Notes under the pieces: generated by a model
The model's database searches: none
What the model was told of the DNA's origin: nothing
What the model saw: only the letters and a program-made list of their open reading frames with translations
Position numbers and translations under genes: made by a program
Assembly: GCA_030762175.1 (NCBI GenBank)
Contig: CM060833.1
Location: forward strand, 70,595,501-70,659,500
DNA length: 64,000 bases
DNA from: Metallyticus violacea
Taxonomy: Eukaryota; Arthropoda; Insecta; Mantodea; Metallyticidae
Reading direction: 5' to 3'
In this document: in pieces, positions 1-12,476 of the stretch
How positions within the stretch are numbered: the stretch's first letter is position 1
Layout of the letters: the number at the start of each line of letters is the position of its first letter

Positions 1-2520
1 TTCCACATTTTACAAACCAAGTAATACAAGCAAGGCTTCAAAAATTATTGATCACTTACAAGAATGTGTCAAGAGAGGAAATATAATATTATTCAGGATA
101 CCATGTTTGGTCATGGACGAAGAACTTAGTGATAAGATAAAGGTAAAGATAGTCTATTTTGTTCCTTAAAGGCAAAGGCCTCCTAACAAGTAGGGAGAGC
201 TCGCTTTTTCCTAACGTAGTGACCACGCTAGTAGTTCGTATGCTGCTTAAGACACTCTGATTGACTTGTTCTTTGGTTTGCTCCATTTTTCACTGCACTA
301 GTTCCTTCTCTAGAGATTTTCATTTTTCCCTACTTCTTGCTACTCTTGACCTGCATGTTCCTTGAAGAGATCTGTTCATCTTCTTCTGAGTCTGCCTTGT
401 ATCCTTTTTCCTATCCGTGGGTCCCACATGGAAATTTTGTAGGCCCATGTATTCTCCTGCATTTTTGCGACGTAACCGCCCCATTGCCATTTGCTTCTGG
501 CAGCTATTTGTGCGATGTCTATTGTCCGAGATAACTGGTTTATTATTACTTAGATATTTTGTGCTTGAAAGTTATTCCCAGGATCTTACGTTGCATTTTT
601 CTTTGGCATATTTGAATTTTGTTCTTTTGTTTTTCTGTTAGTGGCCATGTCAGGCACCCATATAGTAATACAGGGCATACACAGGTTTCGAACGTTATAA
701 TCTGATTTTCTTAGTTATGTTTGACCTAACAATATAAACTTAACGTCCCAAAATGCTTTCCAGGCTAATGAGATCCTTCTTTGAACTTCTTTTTCCATTT
801 TATCATGGAAGGAAATCTGTTGTTTCTAGATATAGTGATAAGAGCAGGCCTACAAACTTTGAACTCCAGTTTGTGTTTCAACCAGTAAAGAAAGTACAGT
901 TTATCGTCTAAACTACAGGTATCCGGACCGACTGGAGAGATGACATGAAATTTCCGTACCAGCTAATATTCAGTTTTTTTTTTTTTAATAAAAAGAAATT
1001 TCGTGTTAATTCGATTTCATAAACTTCCAAACATGAACAATGCAAGAGTCATTCTCGCTCTACTAACATTCATCCCTAAATCTTCAACAAGACACTTTGA
1101 AGAATATTTCCGGATTCATTACTTATTAGTTTAGTAATTAGCTGTACAATGCTATTGACTTCAAGAACTTGACAGAAATATTATCACCTCTCCAAAAAGT
1201 ATTGCGTGCATTGCAAAAGCACTGCAAGCACCAAATCTCTATATAGAAGTCAATTTTTATCCATTTACGGTAGAAATATGACACTGTAAAAATGTATAAC
1301 GCTAACATTTCAAGAACCCATGATTAATGACATAGCAGTGAAGTTGAAGGTTTCCAAATTATCACTCAGTTTTTCGGTTGTGTCGATGGTTACTACTAAT
1401 ATTATATTAACTGTTAGTGACTTTGACGTTACCTTATCTGGTGAATTTGGCAACTTATATTTTAAATTTATGGATTTGGACTGAGAATATAAAATTTAGC
1501 TCAAGAAATGCGTGTTAGTAATAATATAATTTAGAATGGTTAATGCTTAAAAAGCTATTCTACAAGTGACCGAAGAAACACTTAGGAAGAGAACGGAAGT
1601 TATTTAGAAATAGAAACTCAAGGTGTGAAGTAAAGATATTATTGCTCTGATTTAAAACAAGAAGAATCTATTTAAAGATTCTAAAAGACAAGTTTGTACA
1701 AAATAAGATTTATTTTAAAACACACTGTGCCTTACTAAAACGGAAAGTGAGAATGTTACATTGTAAAAGGTCAGAAAATTATATTAATAAGCTAGCACAT
1801 GAATTAATGTGGACTTATCTGTTGCTATGCGTTTCTCTTCCTTCCTTCCCCTTCTTATCCACACTGCGACTTACTCTTCAGGCTTTTCTTTTAATGGTCG
1901 AGACTAGTGTGGAAGAGTTTGACATGACGTCATAGCCTTACTCTGGGCTTACTATGAGCATGCCTGTGCCTACAGAGTAAGAAAGAGTAGCGACTTGGAG
2001 GAGTGAAGGTATTCTCGGTTAACTGTTCAGAATGTACAGGTTCGTTGCTCCTTCCCACACTTCATCTACTGACCAAAGCATATCTGTAGATTACCTATTA
2101 TCCATTTATAATTCATTTTTATTTCAGGGGTTTTCTTTATTATAATATTTAGGATTTTCAGGTTTACGTATCCATAATTCCCGGGCAAACACTTTAATAT
2201 AAATGTTTTATTTCCCTTTTTAAGTGTTGTTCCGTTAAATTCCCTTCGCTTTTGACTATAGGTCTTTTGTACCTATGCTCCCCAAAGGAGGCACCCCTGG
2301 AAGAAAGGGATAAACTCAGGAGCGAGGGACGGCGGTTCACGGACGTAGGGGGGTTCCCAATGTTTTCAGACCTTTAGATTCCAGAAATAGTAAACCTGCG
2401 AAAGCCACAATGACCTCCCCAGAACAGGAACTTTGATCGCAAATCTACCAGCACCAGTCCGCATCGCCTGATACTTGCGCCCCAGCAACCAGAACTAGGG
2501 AAATAAATCACACAAAATGG
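1..2520. other. AT-rich DNA with no recognised gene
   Basis: Only short ORFs of 62-74 codons occur and none has a recognisable motif. A locally GC-richer patch lies at about 2280-2480, where runs of G and C occur, but it matches nothing I know and has no ORF structure. I see no tRNA, TIR pair or long tandem repeat here. Confidence 0.6.
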
Positions 2521-2534
2521 GCCAATGAAAAATT

Positions 2535-2690
2535 TGTGGAAAGGAAATACTCAGTCCAGCGTTCGCCTAAGTGGGGGGAATGTTAAAATGGCTGACCCCA
2601 AGAGTATTGAACCCGTTACCTCCCGAATGCAAATCTTAAGCATACTGCATGAGCCATTTCGCTTTGTAGTGTTAGTAGCATGTGCTGTAA
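2535..2690 (-). repeat. SINE family C, degenerate tRNA-derived copy
   Basis: Read on the minus strand, this contains a pol III B-box-like GGGTTCAATACTC, followed by a body that aligns by eye with the copy at 46325-46620. Shared landmarks are the B box, a GGGGTCAGCCAT / GGGCCGGCCAT block and CACTTAGGCGAA before a GCTG stretch. Both copies are old and diverged. The family assignment rests on this pairwise similarity. The tRNA origin is inferred from the B box. Confidence 0.55.
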
Positions 2691-3870
2691 GTTCTCAATA
2701 CGTGAGGCCATAGTCAATGATGACATTTTTGTAAATATCTTCCGTTTGGTGACTTTTGTTATACTATGTACATATATAAACCTTATACTTTATACAAAAC
2801 AAAGAATAGAAAATAATTAACGCCACTTATTAAATGAATGTTTTCACAATTCGGATACCTATCTCCACGACACATGCCCTTCTAAACGAATCAAACACAA
2901 AATAGTGTAAAATGTGCTCGCTTTGTGTACCTTTTGGTACTCCAGCTGTAAGCCAGTTGGGCCTCAGAGATGGTAAAATTCACTCGCTTGTGGACAGCTA
3001 TGTATTATGGCCTAAGTATTTAAGCTTTTGCAAACAAATGTGTAATTGTTATCTGAAATATTTTTCAATATTTTTTATTCGGTACTTTTATATAACCTTT
3101 TAAGCTGCTTTGGTTTATTCGCTGCGGTATCCTGTCGTTCATTTATTATATTAACCATGGATAGTTGGATGGAAAACTCAGTGGCAAAAAGCTGTTCTTG
3201 CTTTTCCATTTTGGCGATCAATGCACCCCGTTCGATCATGCCTGTGCTTTTGGGTAACTCGCTTCCAGTGCACGCTCTCGTGGCTTAGTCGCCAACAGAA
3301 GTATGATATCCTATCAGATTTTGCTCCTATGAACAAAACAGCTGCTATCGAACGTCCAGCCAGACGAGAAGAAATCTTGTAGCACAAATAAGCTTACAAG
3401 ATTCCGACTTGGCTGGAAGCCCAAGAGAAATAATTGTCCTTGTCTCTTTGCCAGGGAAACTGACTTTTTTCGCCCCATTACGCCTTATGGATCTTTGAGA
3501 TTGTGTATGAAATGTGTTAGTAACTAAACAGATGCAATTGGAGCATGCCAGCGCCTGAAGTTAACTAGTGTTTGCTTTCATTGGTACCAAAATAATTATC
3601 CTTCCACGCTTCTAGCCCAAGCGGGAAAAAAAAGTATTCTCTGCTGCAGATAGTTTAGTGGATAAAGAGATGACAGTTTTATATTTAGCCATCATTTCTT
3701 CGTATAGGCCCATAATAGAGAGAAAAGTTTTGCAATGATTAAGAAGAATAAACATAGGAATGATTAGTAATATAATATAAAAACAATACGCTAGACTAGA
3801 AGACAACATGAGACATAACCATATTTTTCTACTCAAAATTATAGAAAAATAAAATAGAATAAATATTTGA
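2691..3870. other. No recognised feature
   Basis: Short unsupported ORFs only (63-80 codons, on both strands and overlapping). No repeat shared with the rest of the window was noticed. Confidence 0.5.
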
Positions 3871-4584
3871 TATATACAGGGTGTTGATTAATAACTCCAA
3901 AATATTTGTACCTATATACAGGAATCTTAGGCAAACAATTTGAAATAGGAGACCGACTCAAAGCCTTCAAACTCATTAAACTTTCCAAAAGGTATGCACG
4001 CCATTGGCTTTTACTTTATATGATGTGAATGATTTCTGTTAGGGAATATTTCTCTATCAATAAATCTCGCTTTCTCATAAATCAGGTGCAGGTCGGCAAG
4101 TTCAGCAAAACTTCTTCAAAGTGTAATTTATTTTGGTAATATATATCCAGAGATAACATTTTTGGTTACAAAACAAACAACTGTGGCATCAAATAAAGAA
4201 AGATATCTCGTAACATTAGGGAAAAAAAACAGATTCAAGACTATTTCTAACAATTGAATTATAAGCACAACAATGCAGTGACGTGCAATCATGTGATTAG
4301 TCTGAAATTTTGCATATTATTTAGCGATAAAATATGCAAACGGTGTTCATTGGCTGTTAACAACCAGTTTTACCTCCATTATTATGGAAGCGTCAAGCCA
4401 TTCTACATAACATTCAACGCCATTCAGCTTTAGTATGAATTTCTGTGCACCAAATTAATTAAATAGCCCATAACTTTGACGTTTTACTTCTGTGACCCTA
4501 GGTTTTCTGCCTTGACTTTCTTGTCTAAGACCCCTCTGTATAAAGTTAAAATATTTTCATGTTGTTTATTAACACCATATATAC
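3871..4584. mobile_element. Possible non-autonomous DNA element (MITE-like)
   Basis: The left end reads TATATACAGGGTGTTGATTA. The reverse complement of the right end reads TATATATGGTGTTAATAAAC. Both are followed at similar distance by an AAATATTT stretch. This gives an imperfect terminal inverted repeat around 714 bp of AT-rich non-coding DNA, with TA-rich flanks. No coding remnant was recognised inside, so the superfamily is open. The pairing could be partly chance in such AT-rich DNA. Confidence 0.35.
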
Positions 4585-5680
4585 AGGATTGAAGCAACGT
4601 TATAGATCACATTAATATGAGTAATTTTTTTAAAAACAATTTTCGCGATTTAACTAATATTTACTGAGATAACTCAACTTTTTGAGAAAATAAAATGTAA
4701 CATATTGCAACATAGAGGGCTTACTCTTATATTTCGTTGACAAGAAGTTGCCATAAATAAACAAATTAATAAAAAATATTTCTTTACACGCCTTTAAAAA
4801 TGGGGTAAAATCGACTGAAAGAACAAAAAATTACGAAATAGTTAACATTTATTTTCTCATACCTGGTTGACATTTTCAGTTGCTTTAATAAATTTAATTA
4901 GCAAACATCTGCTTTAGGTAACCGCACCGAATAAAAATAACCGTTAATTGAAAATAGCATTTAAAAGAAATAAAAATACATTCTAATGTATAGTTTTAAA
5001 AAGGCAAACTTGATATTTAGCTTTTTTTAAATAGAACAAATAATAAATGATAACTTGCAACAAAAACAGAAACCATACATGAACCAGAAAAAAAGGGGAG
5101 GGGAGCTTACAAAAAATGTTTCATTTTTCCTAGATTGTACTTAGTTTTGATCAAGTACTTTTGTACGATTTTATCAGTTATCTCACCTGTCTTTTTGGGG
5201 TTGACTGAGTTTTATAAATTCCTTTTTAGGCAATGAATTGGGCCCTACTATTTTATGATTAGTCTGCTACTGAAATATGACCATTACAGCGTATAATGTC
5301 TTAGAATAATAAAATAGTTTCTTGTAATAGATATTAAAATGCTATTTTTTCTGCAATCGTTAGTAATATCTGAGAATGTATGTATCTGTTCCTTTCAGCC
5401 TGTATATACCTAAGAGTTCTTATAGAACAAACTTGCAGTTAACGCCCACTGAAAGACTGAGAAAGCAGTAAAATAATAACATGCACCTGAAATAAAAAAT
5501 ATTTAAAAATGCTTGTTTTTTGTAAAAACTGAAAACAAAACAGATATTTCAGTAGCATTACATTAGTCAATAGATGAGAAGAACAAAGCGCAATCTGAAA
5601 TAGCAGGTCATTAAATGACAGCTAGAAATATGATGCATTTTGTGCATAGGTGTTATGGGATATTAGGGACCCCGTCCGCC
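4585..5680. other. AT-rich DNA with no recognised feature
   Basis: No ORF above about 60 codons with a motif, and no tandem array or TIR pair seen. Confidence 0.55.
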
Positions 5681-5682
5681 CA

Positions 5683-5790
5683 AGCAGTCACCGCCCTTGG
5701 AACCTGGCCACCGGGTGTACCCGTCACCTCATCCCTTCCTCAGGGTGCTGTTCATATCGTAGGCGCAAAGGATAAGTGCTCAAGGCTCAA
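5683..5790 (+). repeat. Dispersed repeat X, copy 1
   Basis: A GC-richer block of about 108 bp that recurs at 46987-47108. Shared runs include CACCTCATCCCTTCCTC, a GAACCTGGCC motif, and TAGGC(G/A)CAAA near the end. It is neither low-complexity nor tRNA-like. It may be the tail or UTR of a larger transposon. The class is unknown. Confidence 0.6.
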
Positions 5791-6034
5791 AAACTATTTC
5801 ATTTTGAGTTAAGCTCTGTGTGTATGAGCATTAAGATATTTCGACCTCGGCGCACATGATTCGTGGAAAGAGGTGAAAATGTGCATAACGAACAACACAG
5901 TGGAAGGGCGATTGTAGTTGCAGTGACGATGTTTTAGGAATTTGTAGAGGTTTTTCTGAAGCATCAAACGCTCAATGAATGCTGAGTGAAAATCTAATGC
6001 AGTTTTGAGTGACGATCAAACAGAAACGCCCTGA

Positions 6035-6345
6035 ACTTTTTACTAAGTTCTGCCAATACATGATGATAACACTCGCATTCATATGAAAATGTCCAGGACT
6101 TGCTTAGGAAATAAAAATGGGAAATATATCATGCATTTATTTCCCTGATCTAGCCCCGAGTGATTCCCATCTTTGCCCTATCTCAAGAAACACCTTGGAG
6201 GCCAGCAATTTTAAAATAATGAAGTGAAAATCGCAGTGAACAGATGGCTGCGGAAATAGAACACGCGTAGTACAAAAATAGTGATACGATACCGAAAATG
6301 CTTAGAACAAGATGGTGATTTTGCGGAGAAACAGCTGATAAGTTG
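6035..6345 (+). pseudogene. Mariner transposase, C-terminal relic
   Basis: Translation across frames gives the order of a DD34D mariner catalytic C-terminus: a degraded second-aspartate block (DDNTRIH for the usual HDNARPH), a degraded proline-rich third-aspartate block, then PYLKKHLGGQQF and NEVKIAVNRWLRK, and finally a run matching the conserved RYDKCL..DGDYVEK ending (here RYRKCLEQDGDFAEKQ). Several stops and frameshifts interrupt it, so it is dead. Only this last third of the protein is readable. No clear TIRs were found around it. The family call rests on motif order and is fairly firm; the subfamily is not determined. Confidence 0.75.
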
Positions 6346-6413
6346 TATAATATTACTGACTATTTCAAAATAAAAATTATCACTTAATATTTAGAAGCAG
6401 TCTGCTGCTAATT

Positions 6414-6689
6414 TCATTCAGTGTGTTTATATACAGCGAATGTTCTCATCCTGCGTACTGAGAAGTCGGGCAAGCCCCTGCGTTTACAGACTATCCCGTA
6501 AACACTGTCTACCTGCTTCGCATCGATTTCGGCCGAATTGGCTGCTTTTCGGCGTGTTCTGATTCGTGTTGCACTGTGCGTGCTCTGGTGAGGTCCGCGG
6601 CTTAAATACTGGCCCCTTTTTCTGGCACGTAAGAGAGAAATAATGCTTTTTCTGTGATATTTAATTAAGAAAACATCCCAAATGGGCAT
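6414..6689 (-). other. GC-richer patch with a 91-codon ORF, unrecognised
   Basis: The minus-strand ORF is arginine-rich (several RxRxRR-type clusters) and lies in a 200-bp patch clearly richer in G+C and CpG than its surroundings. No domain, signal peptide or splice-site pair convinced me. It may be an untranslated part of a transposon, an old exon or chance. It is recorded because of the composition only. Confidence 0.2.
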
Positions 6690-8010
6690 ATTTCACTCAA
6701 ATTGCAATTTATTATAAGAAATTGCCTTATTGAACATAATACGTAAGTAAATATGAATAACTTTACGATAGTGTGAAAAGACAAACATAAGGCATTGAAT
6801 GATATTTTACTCTTTGTAGATAATCTTACATATAAAAGAAAGACAAAAATAGAGAAGTTCTTGAGCAATATACACACAGTTTATAAAGGTAAACTTCTTT
6901 ATTGGGTGGTCGCTTAAGAGCACCTGCATTTCCCATGTTTGCCTAGTTACTAATCCGCAGGATGAGAATATCATGTACCTAAGGATTATCGCTTCAGCTT
7001 ACACCTGAATCAAAGTCTTGAAGGTAATACAAGAATAGGAACAAATTCCAAAATTCTTTAGCTGTGTCTTCAAATGAGTAAAACAGTAGTTTAAAGAAAG
7101 TGAACATAGCTTTGGGCTGATCCTTCTCTTAAGCTGCTTAAGGAATCAGCTAAGGGACTAGTGTTCCGAAAAATGTGCTCAGTTTCAATATCTTTCTTGT
7201 GTAATACTAATTTAATATAATATTATTCAAGTGCAATGAAACCAATTTAATACCTCATTTCTTATCCAGCCTTTACTCAGCACATCACAGGTGTTTTAAT
7301 CGCACACTTATGTAAGGGCTTTTATCCCCTTGCTGCAAAGAAGCTTCTTTCATCCTATAATTTTATCGGGAAACTTTGGTAGTGTGAGAGTATGCTAAGC
7401 GTGGAACAATGGAAAATAAATTATAGAATAATTAACGTTGCAACCAAACTGCATGAATGCTGCAAGCAAAGAATAAAAGAGATTGTGGTGAGTAAATAAT
7501 TAACGAAAAGCTGTGCACTATCGCTTTCTTAGGTACATTTAAGGAAAAAGTTACGAGGCTTAGAAAGTCAAATACTTGAAAAATAAATCATGAAAAATTT
7601 TTTACTCTTTCTTCTGTACAATTTTAATTGCCAGAAACCAGAATAATCTTACATTGCGAACGAAAGACATAAATATTTTTAAGATAATTATTTTTGAACA
7701 GAAAAATTAAATTGCAGGAGTCCATAAAGCTAATATCCTTGCGTAATTTCAATGTAGAAGGGAATTCTTTTTACATAGAGTAAATAAGTTTTCGAAGGTG
7801 TTAAATTTAGTCAAGAAAAACAAGAACGTGAGAAGAGAAACAAACTAAAATTGTGATATTATATGGAATGTAATTTATATGATGCATAAGGGTGTCCGGC
7901 TGGCATAAGATCCGGATTTAACTTACTAACCATTTCCATTTTCGGAATACTTGTCTACTTTAATTATTTTTGAAATTGGGTGAATATTTTTCATTTATTA
8001 ATATTATTAC
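6690..8010. other. AT-rich DNA with no recognised feature
   Basis: No coding relic, SINE or tandem repeat was recognised. Short ORFs only. Confidence 0.55.
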
Positions 8011-9182
8011 CAGAGTCAGTCCGGATTGTTATGTAATATTATCCTAAATATGTATATAAGTATGTAGGAAAAAACGGTAAAATATGTGCTAAATATGCAA
8101 TATCATAATTTACAGGGACTCAAAATTTGTTTCAAAATGGCTTTATTTAAAGTAAAGAGAAAGAAAGGATTGGCTTAACACAAATTGCACTTTAAATATG
8201 TTACATGTCATATGTTTTTGATACAATGAAGGCATTACACATACCTCGCAAGATATTTCTCCATACTTTCAGTAGCTAGGTTTCGTAGATGTTCGGGAAT
8301 TGTGTTTTTATACAGTGAAAATGGTCTCTCGATATCGCACACAACGCCACTAGTAGTATTTGACACCTAGGGTGTTTTCTGCAAATATGGCTTCTTGTTT
8401 CGAGCCGAATCTTTATGCATCTAAGTCTGCTTTTAAATTAAATGCAAATTTATTTTTGTTATGAAATAAATCTGTGTGCTGTTCTAATCGAGTTTTCAAT
8501 ATAAAACATATTTTTGTTACGCACTTGTCACAACACCATATTAAATCGATGGTGAAATCATCATCCATAGTGATCCAGGATCTTGATTGGTGGCTAAAGA
8601 ACTTGTGATTAGGACCGTCCCGGTAGACATTTGCAACAATCCACGGTTCACTTGAGGTAGTAAGTACACAGAACTAGTGTCAAATAAGAGCGTCGTAAAC
8701 ACGGGCGCACTACAGCAATTAAGTATTCTCTTGAATGTTTGAATAAAGGATAAAGGTATTAAAACATCCCTGCTTCATTTCCAGGAAATATCTTAATTAC
8801 ACTCTCGTTTCCAGTTTATTATAAACACTGCTAACAAAAGATAACGTAAAAGTTAAGCCCCCTGCAGGCGGTAGAGGACGCGGTCATTATGTAGCGAGAT
8901 TTGTCAGGTTTCTCCAGGGTCGAGAAATGCATGATGACATAAGTAGGGAAATATCAGGCAAAATCTGAGCGGTTGACTCATCGTGAAAGCTAAAATATGT
9001 GTCCCATTTGGCATTTGTCATATTAGTAAAAATATGTAAATATCTTACAAATGTATAGTACTGCTGGAAATATGTGAAAATATGTAGCATTATAATTAAA
9101 TATAATGATCCAAATAGCCTAAGTTTTCAAACTGATATACACTAAGAAAAAATATGTAATTACATTATTATCCGAACTCTAG
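8011..9182 (-). mobile_element. hAT-like transposon, degenerate
   Basis: The left end begins CAGAGTCAGTCCGGATTGTT. The reverse complement of the right end begins CTAGAGTTCGGATAATAATG. They share CAGAGT/TAGAGT, a CGGAT core and an ATGTAAT continuation, which suits hAT termini (CAGRG-type). Flanks carry TATTATTA on the left and TATTATTT a few bases out on the right, suggestive of an 8-bp target duplication but offset from the exact ends. The interior holds a minus-strand hAT C-terminal motif (8235-8345). The element is about 1.17 kb, too short for an autonomous hAT, and is therefore a deleted or eroded copy. Confidence 0.6.
8235..8345 (-). pseudogene. hAT transposase C-terminal dimerisation motif
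   Basis: A 36-codon open stretch ending in a stop reads CDIERPFSLYKN, then about ten residues, then ATESMEKYLARY. This matches the hallmark hAT C-terminus, in which an (N/D)VERSFS..K block is followed by an ENL..L..Y/C helix. In hAT transposases this segment mediates dimerisation and packs by the catalytic glutamate. The upstream part (towards about 8850 on the minus strand) is broken by stops in all frames. It lies inside the TIR-bounded hAT-like element, and its orientation fits the element. Confidence 0.7.
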
Positions 9183-9399
9183 CACTATTATTTTCGTTTA
9201 CATTACAATCTACAATTATGTTTCACTAACTGCCTATTTTGTTGACCAGTGCATTACGTTTCGCCAAACCAATTCCAAAAATCACTCGAAACAGTGGACT
9301 TTCTCAATGTTAAATGCGGAGCTATTGGCGACGTCCCTGCCTAATCGACTTGTATAAATAATTTATTCCCTATTCCACATTGCTTCTCTCAGGAAGTGC

Positions 9400-9965
9400 T
9401 ATAATGCCATCAACAATGGATCTTATAATAAATCATTGCAGAGAATTAAAGAAATTGTTACGTCAGTGTTAGTCAGAAATCCCGTTCTGTAAAAGCAGCA
9501 TTCACATTAATTAAACAACTGAAATGTTTTGACAAGATAATAGCACTGCAGTGGATCTCTGGACACTGCTAAATCTTTGTCAATCTAACTAAAGTCCTTT
9601 AAGTTATATGTAAAGAAGGCCGCAAAGGATTCAAATATCTGGAATTCAGAACAGGTTCAAATAATTGGAAGAAAGTCTCGGCTGATCCAAAAATGGAAGT
9701 GATTGCATTGTTTTGCTTGATCACAGGACATGAGTTGTCAAACACCCTCACCGTTTTGGCATCCTACTATCTCCAAACAGCAAATTGTGCGGTCCCGAAG
9801 AGGAAACGGATCGAGCCCACTTCCAAACCTCCCCAGGACTCCAACACACGACTGAGACCATGTGGTATTGGAAAGCAAAAACATTAATAAGTAAATTATT
9901 GTTAAATCAATATATTTTCCATTTGAAAAATATGAAAGTTTATATTAATCTGTTACAAGTACAGC
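9400..9965 (+). pseudogene. Non-LTR retrotransposon ORF2 C-terminus (RNase H and tail)
   Basis: The plus strand carries IALQWISGHC at about 9539-9570, which corresponds to the RNase H motif LQWIPGHC of I/Jockey-group LINEs. About 150 bp downstream comes FCLITGHE, the F.L.TGH motif that precedes the terminal Cys/His cluster. After a frame change, CGPEEETDRAHFQTSPGL follows, matching the usual C..C...EE..DR.H...CP arrangement with one cysteine lost. A WYWKA motif closes the protein. Frameshifts and stops show it is inactive, and only the 3' quarter of the ORF remains. Host genes do not combine these motifs in this order. Confidence 0.75.
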
Positions 9966-9969
9966 ATTA

Positions 9970-12100
9970 GTGCACAAACTTCCCGTGTAGTTCAGGAAGC
10001 TTAAAATATGTATTCCTAAATTACAATGTTCCAAAAAAATAAAAGGAATTGCTAGAAGAAATATCATTTCTTAAGAAAAAGTATAATTATGGCTCTTACG
10101 TTTATCGTGTTTATTTATAAGTGTTCTAATAAAGAAATAACGATTGTTAATCATCACTTAAATACCACTCATTCATATGTGAGCATTGATTCGATAAATT
10201 AAATAGTCAAATAGTTTATGATTCTAAAACGGCTAATGTTAGTTCTAACATCTTAAGGCATTCGAGAACAGCTGCTCCATGTCAGAGTCGTTCACTTGAA
10301 CAAAACTGGGCAACATTGTAATAAGTATTGAGATTACAGTAGTTATATTAATTTAATTTTATGTTCTTATAGGTTACAACAAGTTTTTCATATGACCGAT
10401 TTAATTTTTAAAAACGACATATGTCTTCTAGTGGACCATTTATTCCTTTCTTTAAATCTTAGTATCTGGTTATCCTAAATATTAGTTTTGGAAATTAAAG
10501 ATAAGATTAGGTTTAATATTTACTTTTAAGTTTTTAAAGTAAGTAAAAGTAATTTGAAAGAATAAAGTAACCAAAAATTCCTAGCAGCAGAGGAAGATTA
10601 TTTAAAAGGAAGTTTATAAAATACACGTTAAAATAATGTGCAGATATAATAAATTATGCACTACAGCGGGGATAGCGAACGCCGAGTCAAAGTAGAGGTG
10701 TGCAACCCGCATCGCTTCTTTTCTAAGTGCCGAAAGACAATTCTGAGTAATCACAAAATGCCATTGATCGGCGTCCTTCCCTGCTGTGCTTTGCGAGCAC
10801 ATTACAGAGAATTCACTTCCTGCTTTCTTTGGATGAAGCCTTGTTTGAACTCTTCGTGTAACTTGGTTTTGACTCGGTACGGATACCCATGAGTTACTGG
10901 CTCTTGCCTGGCCTTTTCAAATGTTGCAAACGCAGGTTGTGGACACTATAAGTATTTGTACGAAAGGAGTTAAGAAAATTGACGTCATCGGTACCATATT
11001 TTTAGAACAACTTCTATAGCATGGATCAGTGGCATATAATGCTTCTTTGGTGGGAATGTATGGCTTGTTCTTTGCTTCTTATCCTGAAATTAATTAATAA
11101 TTCCTACTTTATTCCCATTTTCCAATATGTATGAAGAAAATTATAGAAATTTGAGTGCTTCCAGCTCTCTCCCGTTAATCTTGTTCAATCTGTGTTCGAA
11201 TTTGACGAGCCAACGATACGGACCACAGAAAAATACTCGTCGTACAACAGAAAACATATTAATTCGAACTATAAGACACTCCGCAATTAATGACCGTTCT
11301 CACATAACTTTCGCCTGCTAATTGGCTATTCTCTGTTTAGTGAACGCTGAGATGCGATGTCAACAAATGCACAAAAGCTAATTTCCCTTCATTTCATGAT
11401 CTTTGTACCTAACTCACAAAATATCGTCAAGTTCACCCTGTAAGTTAGGTTATTAATAACATTTATTAATAGATAAAATGACCAAAATAGCTGTAAAAAG
11501 TTTTTAAGCAATAAGAAACTACTGCAACAATAAGACATTATAGCCATTGTAGAATAAAGCGGTGGCTGCTGCAATGTACACGCTTCACTACCTGCCCTTT
11601 TGTCCATGTCTAGTCATAATGCCTTATTCCCGCCGTTGCACCCGTAGGATATAATGTGTGTTGAGAGCGCATATCAGTTTTCGGTAGACAAGGTCTAATA
11701 ATGGCGTGACCTTCTTGATAAACACTCAGCGAGCTTGCCTATGCCGATAGTGGTAGCAAATGCCGCACTATTAGTCGATACTTTATATCTCACCTAACTG
11801 TTTTATGGTTTCAAACTCTAAAATGAATAGCGAATGGAACATTATCCAACAGAATATTGAAATGCATATCCATATGAAGATAATTTGGAAGACCGAGATG
11901 AAATTAGTGCCTTTGATTAAATCCACAGACCCTTGCAAAAGAGACTAATACAGAAAATAATTACAGCAGAAAAAGTTGGAAACCAAAGCATAAAGCTACC
12001 AGCATTAGTTAATAAATGTTGTGTCCACTTATGTTAAAAGTTGGTTAAAGGCAAGAGTTAGCCACATGTCTTAGGTAATTTTACAAAAATTATATTTTTA
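9970..12100. other. No recognised feature
   Basis: Small overlapping ORFs on both strands at 10614-10892 and 11127-11607 show no domain. I see no TIR pair, SINE or tandem array in this 2.1 kb. Confidence 0.5.
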
Positions 12101-12105
12101 ACATG

Positions 12106-12106
<1 letters not shown>

Positions 12107-12144
<38 letters not shown>
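12107..12144. repeat. (TTA)n microsatellite
   Basis: About 12 uninterrupted trinucleotide units. Confidence 0.95.
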
Positions 12145-12476
12145 GCGCCAATTCTTAAGACAATAATGTAGTGTTTATTAAACGCATATGCTGTAATTAG
12201 TGCAATTCAAAACTAAACAAATATGTTTAAAACTTATTACAGCATACATAATAATTTCATTTTATTCTCTGCTTAATGGATAAGTTTATTCTTTAAAGGA
12301 GAAAAGAGATGAAACTCGTAAGTGCCAGATCAAGTACAGAGCCTTCGCGAGTGAACTTGTTCGGTAGTCTGCTTCAAACTTAGCAGGTCGAGAGTGCTTT
12401 CGCCCCAATGAAAGCTGACTAGTATCGCCGCGCTTGAAACTTTGGCTTTCTTTAAAGTTATATTGTCAGCATAAAA

